Origin: Veillonella sp. 3891
GTDB taxonomy: Bacteria > Bacillota > Negativicutes > Veillonellales > Veillonellaceae
Assembly (NCBI RefSeq): GCF_003992315.1
Contig: NZ_RQVE01000014.1
Location: 1-42,669 of the forward strand
Direction of reading: 5' to 3'
DNA length: 42,669 nt
The position numbers and the translations under genes are program-made. How positions within the stretch are numbered: position 1 is the stretch's first letter; every line of letters starts with the position of its first letter. Of the stretch, positions 1 through 9,300 are shown piece after piece. The notes beneath the pieces were generated by a model. That model ran no database searches, was not told the origin of the DNA, and saw nothing but the letters and a program-made list of their open reading frames with translations.

Positions 1-2058
1 ATTTCTAATTGAGTTTAAATACTTTATGAGCTTTTTACTAATATTATTATTTGAGATATGATCTTCTGGTTGATCCACTAAAAAAATACACTTTTCTTTT
101 TCAAATTCCGTTATATATTTAAAATATGCCAAGGATTGTTCTCCTAAAGTACTTCCCAAAGATTTCTCTTCATTAGATATATCTACAATATAATTTTTAC
201 ATTCACACATCTTACCCAAAAATTTATTTAAGTTATTACTATAATTGGTTTCTATCTGATCATAGGATGTACACCCAGTTATAGCCGATATCAAGGTTTC
301 CATATCTTTTATTGTCTTTAATTTTTCTACATCAGCATAATTTTGGTTAAACATCTTCGATAAAAATTCGTCATACACATCTTTTCCATTATAGTTGGAT
401 TCCGAATTAAAACTGAATCCACAACTAGGTTTTTTACTACATCCAGCAAATATACTTGGCTTTTGAGGGAATTCTATATCTTCATTTTCTTTCTTTATTG
501 CCTCAATAATATTTGCAATAAAATCAGCTCTCCTTAAACTAAAATCTCTTTGATCCCTTTCTTGAGTTGAAGCAGCTTCTTCTATTTTCAAATTATATGT
601 TGAAAGCTCTGATGCTATAATATTCTTTAACTTTTCTTCCAATTCTATAATATTGTAATTTTTGTTTATCTCATCAAATATTGACTTTAATAGCTCAATA
701 GCTTTATTAATTTTAGTTTCATATATTTTAAAATACTCTTTACTAAAAATTGTTTCTAATTTATCTATAACACTCGTTAAATATTTTTTTGGTGTACTAT
801 TAATATTATCTATACTAGAAAAATCTTTATCACATTCAATTTGAATGAAGTATGTAGCCATATTGTTTAATTCACTATACTCTAAAGAATTTTTTCTTAA
901 TCCATTTATTGTTTCTTCTTTTTTTATATTTTTTTTGATGTATGATAATATATCTTCTGCATAATTAGAATAAGCCTCTCTAAAAAAATCATGAGAAACC
1001 TGTAGAAAGTTATCTTTTGGGAATAGTGTGCTATTATCAAACATCTCAACAATTTTTCCTTGTCCGATAAATAACTTCTTTGCTGAATATTTATTTTCAC
1101 AATGTAATTGATTGATTTCAACTAGATTTTTTACATACTTTGGTGTGCTAACTGTATTATTCAAAAGTTTTAGCAATGTAGATTTTCCTGAACCATTTTC
1201 TCCGATTATTGCATTTATTCCATTTACAAGTTTAACTTTATCTTCTCCTATTTTGAATTCTTCAATGTAGTTTACATTTTTACTATTTTGTTGATTTATT
1301 CTTGTTTCAGGAGATGTAATAGCCATCAATAGTCCTTTAAATGTTGGTAAAATTTTAGCACGAGAATGAGTGAATTGGTTATTTCCATTTTTCTTATCGT
1401 GATTTGGATACTCATTCCAATCATGGCAATCACTACCCATTACTAAACCAAGTTTCACAGGAATATCTCTCAAATTATTTTTTAAAATACCTTCTACATT
1501 CGGTCTTTGAAACTCTAAAGCATTTATATATCCAGTCATAATTAAACGCTCTGAATCCTTAGTTGATTCGCTTAACGAATTATGTTTACCATCATGTTTA
1601 TCTAAACTACTTCTTTGACAGGCAATCAATATCACATCAAGACCAATTTTTTTTAGAATAGACTCGAATTTATCTCGTGTATAATAATCTTCTTTCTTCT
1701 CTAGTTTATTTTCATCAATACATTCTTTTATTTTTTTGTAATTATCCTCTTTATTTTTTGCATCAAAAATTGTAATAATATGGCATTTCCCCATATCACT
1801 ATCTATTTGAACATCAAATTCAACACCAGCAACTATACCTTTCACATTCTTATACTTTCCAGTTTTTATTTCACTGTCTAATTTATTATATAACTCAACA
1901 TTAAATCTGTTGTGGTCTGTGATAGAAAATAATCCCACTTCATTTATATCTAACTTATTTAATAAAACTTCTGTATTATCTATGGTAGAATTATCCACAA
2001 TGCCATCACTCTCTTTATATTTACTAGCAATGGAATGGATATGTAAATCAAATTTCAT
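1..2058 (-). CDS. PHP-domain / ABC-SMC-type ATPase (TrlF-like), C-terminus cut by window edge
   Basis: Open for 686 codons to the left edge, so the C-terminus is missing. The N-terminal PHP phosphoesterase domain shows DLHIHS (residues 4-9), TDHN (47-50), GVEFD (78-82) and GSDCHD (208-213). An ATPase follows, with Walker A GENGSGKST at 286-294, a charged and probably coiled-coil middle, an ABC signature-like LGEQS at 638-642, and Walker B CIFLVDQPED at 657-666. The long gap between Walker A and the signature is SMC/RecN-like. PHP plus ABC ATPase fusions of the TrlF kind are known from mobile and conflict-related loci, so nucleic-acid or nucleotide hydrolysis coupled to ATP is the inferred role. 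The usual PHP motif III His seems replaced by Cys in LIACQ (about residue 147). The ATG at 2058 has an AAGGAAGGG ribosome site. It lies 15 bp after the XRE gene, so probably in one operon with it. Confidence 0.8.
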   Translation of the reverse strand, partial: MKFDLHIHSIASKYKESDGIVDNSTIDNTEVLLNKLDINEVGLFSITDHNRFNVELYNKLDSEIKTGKYKNVKGIVAGVEFDVQIDSDMGKCHIITIFDAKNKEDNYKKIKECIDENKLEKKEDYYTRDKFESILKKIGLDVILIACQRSSLDKHDGKHNSLSESTKDSERLIMTGYINALEFQRPNVEGILKNNLRDIPVKLGLVMGSDCHDWNEYPNHDKKNGNNQFTHSRAKILPTFKGLLMAITSPETRINQQNSKNVNYIEEFKIGEDKVKLVNGINAIIGENGSGKSTLLKLLNNTVSTPKYVKNLVEINQLHCENKYSAKKLFIGQGKIVEMFDNSTLFPKDNFLQVSHDFFREAYSNYAEDILSYIKKNIKKEETINGLRKNSLEYSELNNMATYFIQIECDKDFSSIDNINSTPKKYLTSVIDKLETIFSKEYFKIYETKINKAIELLKSIFDEINKNYNIIELEEKLKNIIASELSTYNLKIEEAASTQERDQRDFSLRRADFIANIIEAIKKENEDIEFPQKPSIFAGCSKKPSCGFSFNSESNYNGKDVYDEFLSKMFNQNYADVEKLKTIKDMETLISAITGCTSYDQIETNYSNNLNKFLGKMCECKNYIVDISNEEKSLGSTLGEQSLAYFKYITEFEKEKCIFLVDQPEDHISNNNISKKLIKYLNSIRN

Positions 2059-2073
2059 ATATCTTTCCCTTCC

Positions 2074-2316
2074 TTAAATATAATCATTATTTTCTGTATC
2101 AAACTTACTTTGTATCTTAATGCACTCCACGATTTCCTCAATATCACAATCCAAAGCGTTACATATCCTAAGCAAAACATCTGTAGTTACATTCTGCCCA
2201 TTCTTCATTTTGTAAAATGTACTTTTACTCACTTTTGCCTTTTCCATCAATTCATTATTTGTCATATCTAAATCAATGAGTTTTTTGAACAATCTTTTAT
2301 AACTAAAAGCCCTCAT
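2074..2316 (-). CDS. XRE/Cro-type helix-turn-helix regulator
   Basis: An 80-residue single-domain DNA-binding protein. The helix-turn-helix runs from about residue 14 to 68 (DMTNNELMEKAKVSKSTFYK, then TTDVLLRICNALDCDIEEIV), the pattern of small Cro/YozG-like regulators. The ATG at 2316 has a strong GGAGGA site 8 nt upstream. It precedes the PHP-ATPase gene by 15 bp and is probably its transcriptional regulator; small XRE proteins often head defence operons. No toxin partner is visible. Confidence 0.85.
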   Translation of the reverse strand: MRAFSYKRLFKKLIDLDMTNNELMEKAKVSKSTFYKMKNGQNVTTDVLLRICNALDCDIEEIVECIKIQSKFDTENNDYI

Positions 2317-2351
2317 TCTTATCCTCCGTTCAAGAAAACCGTATTTCTTAG

Positions 2352-2380
2352 ATTATACCATAAAACGCACTTTTATCATA
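2352..2380 (-). promoter_or_regulatory. Putative promoter of the XRE-ATPase operon
   Basis: A perfect TATAAT -10 (minus strand, 2352-2357) lies about 36 bp before the XRE start codon. The -35 near 2375-2380 (TATGAT) is poor, which would suit a regulated promoter. Confidence 0.5.
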
Positions 2381-2498
2381 AATATATCCTCTTTAATCGA
2401 ACTCGCATAAATAAAAAAAGCAGGTACAGCCCTATGACCACACCGACCATAAATTTAGTTTCTTTATCAAATGAGGGGGCAACTCATATAAAAAGTTC

Positions 2499-3350
2499 TT
2501 AGCACCAGCTATCTAAATAGCTAGTGCTATTCTTTTGGCTTAATAGAAGTATACCAACTCTGAATCGTTCAAAATGACTTAACCCATAACTCATTCTCTC
2601 TAACACTTTAATATTATTACATCCTTCTGTAAACCCATTGGAATAGGATAATACAAAGGCATTAATAATTTGAGGAAACCAACTAATAAAGAATACTTTA
2701 AAATTACTAAACTCTGGTAGATGACTGCTTTCTACTGCTTTTAACCATAACTGTATATACCTTTCTATGTTAGGTATGCTGTATATCTTAAATATCTTTC
2801 TAAAGGCTAACCTAAGTATATACGCCCGTCGTAGGTCATCGGATATACGCAATATTTCTAGCAACTTTATTCGCTCGCTTTCAGTTAATGTATCTGGATT
2901 CTTCATAAGAATCCTAACTCGGTTATATTTGAGCATCCTAAAGTGCGTTACTAATTATTTTTGCTCACGTTTGCATACTCGCTCGAGATCCCAATCTACT
3001 AAGCGACACACATAGTAACAATCTGCTACAATATGTACATGAGGGAACATAGTTTGCATCACTAACTTAAATAGTGGAGGCAGAAATATTACTACGTTTA
3101 GCCATCTCAGCGAAGGATCCTTTTTCACTAAGTTCTCTAAATAGATATTTCATATTAGTTTTACTAAGTTGCAAATAACGACTAACAAAAGGGCTCTTTT
3201 CTATGAAAGTGTGATTACATTCGTGGCATTTGTAACGTTTTTGCAGGTAGGTTGCAGTCACTGTATGATGCTGTATAGCGCCAAATTTGACATCTCTAGG
3301 TCATTTACCTTTAGACTTTCTAGTACTCGCTCCAGAGTATGGACATATTT
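2499..3350 (-). pseudogene. ISL3-family transposase remnant
   Basis: Conceptual translation gives the ISL3 domains in order but broken. The N-terminal zinc-finger part (ICPYSGAST ... RYKCHECNHTF, about 3340-3160) has a TGA codon at 3301-3303 where Arg is expected, and the first Cys pair looks damaged (CPYS for CPYC). The helix-turn-helix piece (EMAKRSNISASTI) follows, after which about 70-90 residues holding the first catalytic Asp are gone. The frame then shifts and resumes at FPHVHIVADCYYVCRLVDW (from 3059). It meets an in-frame TAA at 2955-2957 and ends with the YSNGFTEGCNNIKVLERMSYG block and stop at 2499. Terminal inverted repeats were not identified. The element is clearly dead. Confidence 0.85.
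2501..2528 (-). repeat. 12-bp-arm hairpin at the 3' end of the transposase remnant
   Basis: Arms at 2501-2512 and 2517-2528 pair with one mismatch around a 4-nt loop and overlap the last transposase codons. On the minus strand the hairpin is followed after AAGAAC by a short T run, so it may act as a weak terminator. Confidence 0.4.
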
Positions 3351-3373
3351 GTATATGTCTATTTTATTGCAAC

Positions 3374-3416
3374 AAAAAATGTTGGTGACTACTCTTATAT
3401 GAGTAGCCCCAACATT
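3374..3416 (-). terminator. Intrinsic terminator after the glycosyltransferase cluster
   Basis: On the minus strand AATGTTGG pairs with CCAACATT (3409-3416 with 3378-3385), with an inner CTACTC/GAGTAG stem, followed by a run of six T. It lies 40 bp past the end of the decayed GT4 gene and marks the end of the glycan cluster. Confidence 0.8.
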
Positions 3417-3455
3417 TATTATAGTGCCCTTATAAAGTCTGCTAGACTTCATGCT

Positions 3456-4624
3456 TTATCTTACTTTTTTATAATTATACCTATCAATTAATTGTTTCAT
3501 AACATATTCCCAACGACTCCATACCTCCTCATTTGACAAATTCTCCACTGATTTATGTGATTGTAATGCCATTTTATTTCGTATATCATAATTTGCCGTC
3601 AAGAGATCCAACTTTTCTGTATATTCTTTTATTGAACCTACAAGAAATCCATTATAATTATCAATTATCATTTCATTAACTCCTGGAGAGTTTTTAAATC
3701 CTAATACTGGTAGACCAGCTTCCATAGCTTCTGTTACAACCATACTAAACCCCTCATATTTAGAAGGAAACCCCAAAATATCAGCATTTTCATAAATTAT
3801 TTGATAGACCTTTGTACCTTATGCGATTCTCTAAATTATGCTTCTTAATAAACATCTGAATTTCTTGCATATAAGCTTCATCTGTTACTGGACCATAAAA
3901 ATCTAAAAACCAATTAGGATATTTATGGCAAATTTCAGCAAAACTTTGTATCGTAATAAAAGGGCGTTTATTCTCCCCTTCAATTCTCCCAACAGATAAT
4001 AGAGTATAACTAGACTTTACTCCTCTTTCTATTTTTGACAACTTTGTCGGTTCTACAGCATTAGGAATCACTACTACTGGAATCCCCAAAACTATCTCTA
4101 AGTCTTTTTTTAAGGACGGTGTTAAAACTTGATATAAATCTAATTTAGATAATGATTTTTTTTGGTCTATAGATATTCTATGAAACTCTCTTTCAACATT
4201 TCCGTGAACCATTCCTATAATGGGCTTACATCCATTAGTTAAATGTTGAGCAACAAAAACACTATTTAACTCATGACAAATAAATATATCTATTTCATCG
4301 ATATTAATAACCTTGGTAATTGCTGAACTTATTTGCTCATATTTATATTGATCAACTTTATTAATAACCGAAAGCCTTAAAAATCTAGTAATTTCTCTTT
4401 CGATCTTATATATATGGAACCTTAATATTTCCTAAGCCTAGATTATATTTACGAACAGATTGATCAAATTTATAAAATGGTTCTTCTCCCTCATCACCAT
4501 TCCAGATCGTATACACTGTATGACCGCGCCTAGACATTTCATTTGACATATTTACAAAAACTCGTTCCATACCTGAAATGTTACTTATACTATTGATTCC
4601 AAATGCCATAATTGCAATCTTCAT
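3456..4624 (-). pseudogene. GT4-family glycosyltransferase, two frameshifts
   Basis: Three reading frames joined give one GT-B glycosyltransferase of about 390 residues. The N-terminal part (MKIAIMAFGINSISNISGME, start 4624) ends where a TA repeat at 4407-4415 is one TA unit short; adding it restores VPYIYKIEREITRF and the continuous frame to 4212 and beyond. The middle (ending GLSNNL) is broken again near 3788-3797; the next frame resumes as YENADILGFPSKYEGFSMVV, which carries the donor-binding E-x7-E motif (EGFSMVVTE). It would transfer a nucleotide-activated sugar to a glycan on the cytoplasmic face. It starts 8 bp after the GT32 remnant and is closest to the intact GT4 enzyme at 10356-11531. 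Dinucleotide slippage could make the first lesion reversible; the second makes the present allele almost certainly inactive. Confidence 0.85.
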
Positions 4625-4632
4625 AATATACC

Positions 4633-5382
4633 TTATTTTTCAAATTTAGGAACGTAGGTATCTCCCCAAGATCCTGTAATATGATGAATCGCATACGTTT
4701 CTTTTGTTGGATAAAAAGTATCTGTTATATTAGGTGTGCAAACCAATCCAACATCCTTTAAAACTTTAGTATTAAATGGCAGCATAAAACCCTTGCTTAT
4801 TTACTTTGATACCATATATGATTCGGATAATTTTAGTACCAATACGAGTATTAGTCATTCTTATATAAGCTGTTTTATAAGAAATAACATCATACCATTT
4901 TAATAAAAGGCCAATTAAAGGATTGCCTTTTTTCCTTCCCATAATTGCATTACTAATCATTCTAGAATCTTCTATCCAAAAAAATCCATCATATTTCAAT
5001 AAATCATCAAAATCCTTTAGCACTTCTATATCAGAATCAAGGTAAATCCCTCCCTCTGTATATACCGCATGTAATCGTGCTACATCGAAACAAATGCCCA
5101 CTTTTTATTTTCATAAGCTTTTTTTGCAAACGGATATTTTTCAAATGGAAAGTTTGATTCATCCCATTTTTTTAGAGTATAACCTTCTAATTTTTCCCAG
5201 GATTTCATACATTCTTCTATTTTAGTAGGATATGGATTATTACCAAACCAAACAAAATATATTACTTTTTGAATAGACCCTTCCTTATTTTTTTCATATT
5301 CTTTCTCATTACTTTTAGTACTAAACCAATACAAAATTGCTAGCCTAATAATATCAATATACATCGTTAAATTGACAAACAT
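4633..5382 (-). pseudogene. GT32-family glycosyltransferase, two frameshifts
   Basis: The translation shows the GT32 (capsular polysaccharide synthesis, Och1-like) pattern: VIYFVWFGNNPYP near residue 40, KKWAFVS, then VARLHAVYTEGGIYLDSDIE with the DxD motif, and a C-terminal YAIHHITGSW block. One G is missing near 5086 (TCGATG where TCGGATG would give VSDVARL). A second frame change occurs near 4785-4791 in a T run before MLPFNTKVLKDVG. The start at 5382 has an AGGAG site. Two lesions in different places make loss of function likely; the family normally transfers hexoses to surface glycans. Confidence 0.85.
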
Positions 5383-5421
5383 AAACTCCTATACAAAGCT
5401 GATGTTGTACAGAAAAACTAT

Positions 5422-6546
5422 CTATAACTCTAAAATTTCCTCTACTAAGCGACTTTGACTATATGCGTCGTTAGCTTTTTTTAATCCCATCTCAAATACC
5501 TCTGGTCGGCAACTCATCACATGTACAAACTCCTCTAGCCCTTTCACAATTGTTTCGTTAGATGTCAAATCTAACGTATGCCCAATATGATAATTTTCTA
5601 ACACTTCAGGGTTAATTTCTTCCGACACTAGCACTGGTTTATTAAATCCTATAGCTGTAAATAAAATGGCACTACATTGATAGCGATATCGTTCTGCTCC
5701 ATATGGCAATAATAATGCATCTACATTAATCAACTGTTCATCCCATTCTTTACCATTTAAGTTTTTATGTAAGAACCGAATATTATCATATGTACTATAT
5801 TTTTTCATCATAGACTCAAATAGTTCTGAATCACTAGGGGTAACCGTTGCTCCTTGCACTAGTAAACTCACTGGACAATCAAATTTAGCCTCTATAAAGG
5901 CATCTAAAAATTGATTTAGTTGTTTTTCTTTTCTAAACTGTCCAAAGAACCCTATTGTCAATGGCTCATCACTACTACTTCTTACTACTCCTTCTTTTGG
6001 AGTATACACTGGAGGGACTACAGATGTAATATTTTTCTTATTTCCATCATTATACTCATCTCTAAAAGTCAATACTTTCAAGTATATGTTTTCATAAGGT
6101 TCACATTTTTTAGCATGTACCTCAAATCGCTCTCGTTCCTTTTCCATAATTCCATGAAATAGCATAATAATGGGAACTGGAGAATGTTTCAATTCAGTAC
6201 GAACAATAGACCTAGCAAACCTAAAGCTTGCAGTAGGAATAATTAAAGCATCACATTTTCCATCGAGTATTTTTTTATATGCAGAATTAAACCAAGCTTT
6301 TCGTCTTTTTTCTCGAAGTAAGGAAAGCCAGATCCGTTTCCAGCGACTGACACCTGCATAAGAAATCGCTTCGCCACCCTCTAGATATTCTATGTCTACT
6401 CCATAATCAACTTTAAAGGGAAAGTTTTCTGGAACAAAGAACACTGGTTCATGCCCTTGCTTTTTCAACTCCTCAACTAAAATTCTATCAAATTCTACTT
6501 CATGCCCTGCGGGCATAACTATACTTTCTAATATAGCTACTCTCAT
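5422..6546 (-). CDS. Glycosyltransferase, GT-B fold (GT4-like)
   Basis: 374 residues, intact, with no signal peptide and probably cytoplasmic or peripheral. The N-terminal half (MRVAILESIVMPAGHEVEFD, VEELKKQGHEPVFFVP) looks like an acceptor-binding Rossmann domain. The C-terminal half has the GT4-type fold: PLTIGFFGQFRKEKQLNQFL (about 200-219), VDALLLPYGAERYRYQCSA, and a GFNKPVLVSEE block where the donor site is expected. The classical E-x7-E motif is not clean, so the family assignment is by overall layout. ATG at 6546 with GGAG 7 nt upstream. It lies between the GT2 gene and the broken GT32 and is probably cotranscribed with both. The sugar is unknown. Confidence 0.75.
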   Translation of the reverse strand: MRVAILESIVMPAGHEVEFDRILVEELKKQGHEPVFFVPENFPFKVDYGVDIEYLEGGEAISYAGVSRWKRIWLSLLREKRRKAWFNSAYKKILDGKCDALIIPTASFRFARSIVRTELKHSPVPIIMLFHGIMEKERERFEVHAKKCEPYENIYLKVLTFRDEYNDGNKKNITSVVPPVYTPKEGVVRSSSDEPLTIGFFGQFRKEKQLNQFLDAFIEAKFDCPVSLLVQGATVTPSDSELFESMMKKYSTYDNIRFLHKNLNGKEWDEQLINVDALLLPYGAERYRYQCSAILFTAIGFNKPVLVSEEINPEVLENYHIGHTLDLTSNETIVKGLEEFVHVMSCRPEVFEMGLKKANDAYSQSRLVEEILEL

Positions 6547-6572
6547 TCGTATCTCCAGTATTTTATAATTTC

Positions 6573-7331
6573 TTACAACTTACCATTAGATTTCAGTAAA
6601 TAATATAATTTTACATATTTTGTCATCGTGTAAAAGTAATGATTAATAGATAAGATAAATCCTATTTTTCCATCTAAAAATCCACGATCCAATATATACA
6701 TTTTAAAGAATGCCCACATTGGTCGTAATATAATATCTCTTAAAAAAGAGCACGATTTTCCTTCATCTTCATAACGATTAGCTGCTAATGTCGTATAGTT
6801 ATTAAACTTATTAAAATATTGTTGCCAATTATCATAGGTATAATGGTACATTGGTGATTCTAGACGCTTATTTTCATAAGGTGTAATAATTTGTGGATGT
6901 ACATATCCTTTAACCCAAGATCCCTTAGCGGGCATCAACCGACATACATAATCTGGACGTAATACTCCATGCGTTGCTACATTATGATGAAAGCGATTAT
7001 GTCGCTGTATCCAATACGCTAAATCTTCTCCTTGTATAGCTAGCTTAATTTCTGCACATAATTCTGGGCTGCATCGTTCATCTGCATCAATAAAGAATAT
7101 CCAATGACTGCTAGCTTGTTCTATCGCAAATGTTTGTTGTGCTCCCCAATCTCCATTCATTGATCGTTGCAAGACTTTTGCTCCTAACGATTCCGCAATA
7201 GATACTGTATTATCTTCACTGCCATCATCGATGACAAGAATTTCATCAGCAAAAGCTTGACAACTTTCTATACAATCTTTGATGTTTTGTTCTTCATTTC
7301 TTGTTAAAATTAACACACTAACCGTATTCAT
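6573..7331 (-). CDS. GT2-family glycosyltransferase (WaaE/KdtX-like)
   Basis: 252 residues from the ATG at 7331, chosen over a start 24 bp upstream because AGAGGAAG lies 3-4 nt before it. The GT-A domain has SVLILTRNEEQNI at the N-terminus, LVIDDGSEDNT (first Asp pair), and FFIDADERCS with the catalytic DxD. GDWGAQQTFAIEQA lies between them, typical of the WaaE-like LPS-core glucosyltransferase branch. The C-terminal part has a Trp/Tyr-rich amphipathic stretch (YHYTYDNWQQYFNKFNNY) and a hydrophobic segment that may bind the membrane. It is driven by the conserved promoter/leader copy at 7334-7442. It likely adds a sugar to an LPS-core or O-antigen intermediate; the substrate cannot be read from sequence. 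Confidence 0.85.
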   Translation of the reverse strand: MNTVSVLILTRNEEQNIKDCIESCQAFADEILVIDDGSEDNTVSIAESLGAKVLQRSMNGDWGAQQTFAIEQASSHWIFFIDADERCSPELCAEIKLAIQGEDLAYWIQRHNRFHHNVATHGVLRPDYVCRLMPAKGSWVKGYVHPQIITPYENKRLESPMYHYTYDNWQQYFNKFNNYTTLAANRYEDEGKSCSFLRDIILRPMWAFFKMYILDRGFLDGKIGFILSINHYFYTMTKYVKLYYLLKSNGKL

Positions 7332-7360
7332 ATACTTCCTCTTATCTATCCACATATAAC

Positions 7361-7389
7361 AAAGACTATCATCTTGCGTGATAGTCTTT
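7361..7389 (-). promoter_or_regulatory. 5'-leader hairpin of the GT2 gene
   Basis: A perfect 11-bp stem (AAAGACTATCA with TGATAGTCTTT) around a 7-nt loop lies in the predicted 5' UTR, between promoter and ribosome site. On the minus strand it is not followed by T residues, so it is more likely an RNA-stability or regulatory hairpin than a terminator. In copy B the stem is unchanged while the loop differs at two bases. Confidence 0.7.
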
Positions 7390-7401
7390 TATTCATTTTC
7401 T

Positions 7402-7430
7402 ATTGTATCAATTTTACACCATGCATTCAA
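7402..7430 (-). promoter_or_regulatory. Sigma-70-type promoter of the GT2 gene
   Basis: -35 TTGAAT (7425-7430), 17-bp spacer, -10 TACAAT (7402-7407). The same boxes and spacing occur in copy B at 11604-11632, while spacer bases differ. Confidence 0.75.
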
Positions 7431-7486
7431 TGATAGATTATAACATAAATTTTAGCAATCCATTATAAGTGTCGCTATTTATTTTA

Positions 7487-8641
7487 CTAACCTTTTTTAT
7501 ACAACATCAACAATCGATTCAATTCCGCACCTATGGTCTTATAATCGAATGTATCTCTCGAATAACTTATCGCTTTTTCTACTTCAGCTTTTATAAGAAC
7601 CTCATCTTCCATATATTCTACCATTGCCTTTGCAAAACCACTAGAGGTATAATCATCTACTACCTTACCAATGGTTTCATTATTTGTAGTATCTCTTACA
7701 AAAGAGCTATACCGGCTAATAATAGGTACACAGCCAAAATACATGCCCTCTAAAGTTGCTATACATGTACTTTCAGTTCTACTAGGCATACAAATAATTT
7801 TTGACTTTTTTAGTAGGTCAAATAATTCATTTCTATCTGTGATATTTCCTAGTTGAACTATATTAGATTCAAGCATTGGATTATCTTCAATAAATTTGGC
7901 TATATACTTAGAAAACTCTTCAGTCTGTGGTCCCACAAGGTAGAATTTCCATTGATTTCGCAAGTTATCAGGAATTTCTAATATACTATCCAAAAATAGT
8001 TCTGTATTTTTCTCATAAATTCCTAGTCTACCAACAGTAATCACGATATTCTCTTTTTGCTCTACATTCACTGTGACATCATCAATTCCTAATGTAGATA
8101 CACCATTGGGTAGGTAATGCAATCTGCCTTTAAAAATTGGAGTGTCTTTTAAAGTATTATAATACTCTTCTGTTTCTACAGTAAAAAAATCAATATACCG
8201 ACTTTTAAAGGCTTCAAAATAGCTACGCAAGAAGAAAAAGTCTCGGTTTGGGGAAAAATGTGCATATCCACCCTTCCCCATATCTAATTTAACATATACA
8301 ACAACTTTAGGATTAACTTGTTTACATAGCTTTGCTAATTTATAAATCGTATTACCATAATTAAAAAAAATAACTGCATCATAACTTATGATATGATCTT
8401 TTATATATTCTTTTATATCTAAAACCTGTTGTTTAAATTCTAAGCTCTCCGAAATTTTGTTAATACCCACAGATTTTAAAAATTGAGGGTTCCACTCTGC
8501 TTCATACTCGCTACTATTACAACCGCAGTAATTAGTCGTGTAATTAAAAGATTTATTCAATTCATACAATAACATCCCCGCATCTTTGTAGGCAATGACA
8601 GAATCGTATGATGGGCCTGATAAAATTTCTAGTATTCTCAT
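7487..8641 (-). CDS. GT4-family glycosyltransferase
   Basis: 384 residues, intact GT-B enzyme. The N-terminal domain begins MRILEILSGPSYDSVIAYKD and includes DAVIFFNYGNTIYKLAKLC. The C-terminal donor domain has NIVITVGRLGIYEKNTELFL, YLVGPQTEE, then ICMPSRTESTCIATLEGMYF, which supplies the E-x7-E donor motif (ESTCIATLE). ATG at 8641; the upstream AAGTGAAA is only a weak ribosome site, so translational coupling to the acetyltransferase 11 bp upstream is likely. It probably adds a sugar to the surface glycan assembled by this cluster. Confidence 0.85.
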   Translation of the reverse strand: MRILEILSGPSYDSVIAYKDAGMLLYELNKSFNYTTNYCGCNSSEYEAEWNPQFLKSVGINKISESLEFKQQVLDIKEYIKDHIISYDAVIFFNYGNTIYKLAKLCKQVNPKVVVYVKLDMGKGGYAHFSPNRDFFFLRSYFEAFKSRYIDFFTVETEEYYNTLKDTPIFKGRLHYLPNGVSTLGIDDVTVNVEQKENIVITVGRLGIYEKNTELFLDSILEIPDNLRNQWKFYLVGPQTEEFSKYIAKFIEDNPMLESNIVQLGNITDRNELFDLLKKSKIICMPSRTESTCIATLEGMYFGCVPIISRYSSFVRDTTNNETIGKVVDDYTSSGFAKAMVEYMEDEVLIKAEVEKAISYSRDTFDYKTIGAELNRLLMLYKKG

Positions 8642-8652
8642 ATTTCACTTTA

Positions 8653-9300
8653 CTATAAATAATACGCATCTACAAAAGCAACAGGATCTTCAAATAATTT
8701 GTATGAAGATCGTATTTTTTCGTCCTCCCATTCCCACCATTTCATGATAAGTAATTTTTGAATTATTTCTTCTGGGAAACGATATCTGATAATTTTATTA
8801 GCACCTACTACAATGGCATATGGTGGTACATCTTTTGTTATCACACTACCTGCACCAATAACAGCTCCATCACCAATTGTAAGATTGTTTAAAATTGTAC
8901 ATCGGGCACCAATCCAAACATCATTACCAACAACAGTGCTTTTTTTAATAGGTAATTCATTTGGATATTCCAATTCCGATTGCCATGTAGTAACATAATC
9001 CGTTTTATGTCCATTCGGAACTACTAATTGATCAACTGCAATAGAACAATATGCTCCAATAGACTTAATAATGTCATTTCGTATATATTTATATCCCCAA
9101 GTAAATTTTCCAACAGGGATTCCTGAATATTTTTCCGTATAATATCTCGCTAAATTATCTTTAAATCCATATTTTTTTAATGACAACTTATAAATATATT
9201 CTGGACAAATTCTACTACCTTTAATTCTACGAACCATTTCTACTAAATAAGCATCCATTTTAGAAATATCATATTTCTCAATTAAATTATTATCCATCAT
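8653..9300 (-). CDS. CatB-type (XAT) hexapeptide acetyltransferase
   Basis: 215 residues. Left-handed beta-helix repeats are plain at [18 protein letters not shown] and [20 protein letters not shown]. The CatB/VatD-like catalytic His is in [14 protein letters not shown], and the family's C-terminal signature [19 protein letters not shown] is present. It acetylates a hydroxyl or amino group using acetyl-CoA; in this setting an O- or N-acetylated sugar of the glycan is the likely substrate, rather than an antibiotic. GGAGAA lies just before the ATG at 9300, which overlaps the end of the GT9 gene by 11 bp, showing tight coupling. Confidence 0.9.
   Translation of the reverse strand: MMDNNLIEKYDISKMDAYLVEMVRRIKGSRICPEYIYKLSLKKYGFKDNLARYYTEKYSGIPVGKFTWGYKYIRNDIIKSIGAYCSIAVDQLVVPNGHKTDYVTTWQSELEYPNELPIKKSTVVGNDVWIGARCTILNNLTIGDGAVIGAGSVITKDVPPYAIVVGANKIIRYRFPEEIIQKLLIMKWWEWEDEKIRSSYKLFEDPVAFVDAYYL

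Larger units (their letters stand above)
7334..7442 (-). repeat. Promoter/leader repeat, copy A
   Basis: About 109 bp matching 11536-11644 with roughly 14 differences by eye. It contains the promoter, a leader hairpin and the ribosome site of the GT2 gene. The repeat stops at the start codon: the genes that follow the two copies are unrelated (GT2 versus GT4). Confidence 0.85.

Noticed and set aside
2399-3452. Complete ISL3 element with terminal inverted repeats
   Set aside because: I could not find matching ends; the inverted repeat at 3378-3416 is a terminator of the neighbouring cluster.
7361-7389. Hairpin followed by T residues on the plus strand, like an intrinsic terminator
   Set aside because: No plus-strand gene precedes it, and both copies lie between a minus-strand promoter and its start codon, so a leader hairpin is the better reading.
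8653-9300. Chloramphenicol acetyltransferase (resistance gene)
   Set aside because: The CatB-type family is broad, and the position inside a glycan cluster with overlapping glycosyltransferase genes points to sugar acetylation.
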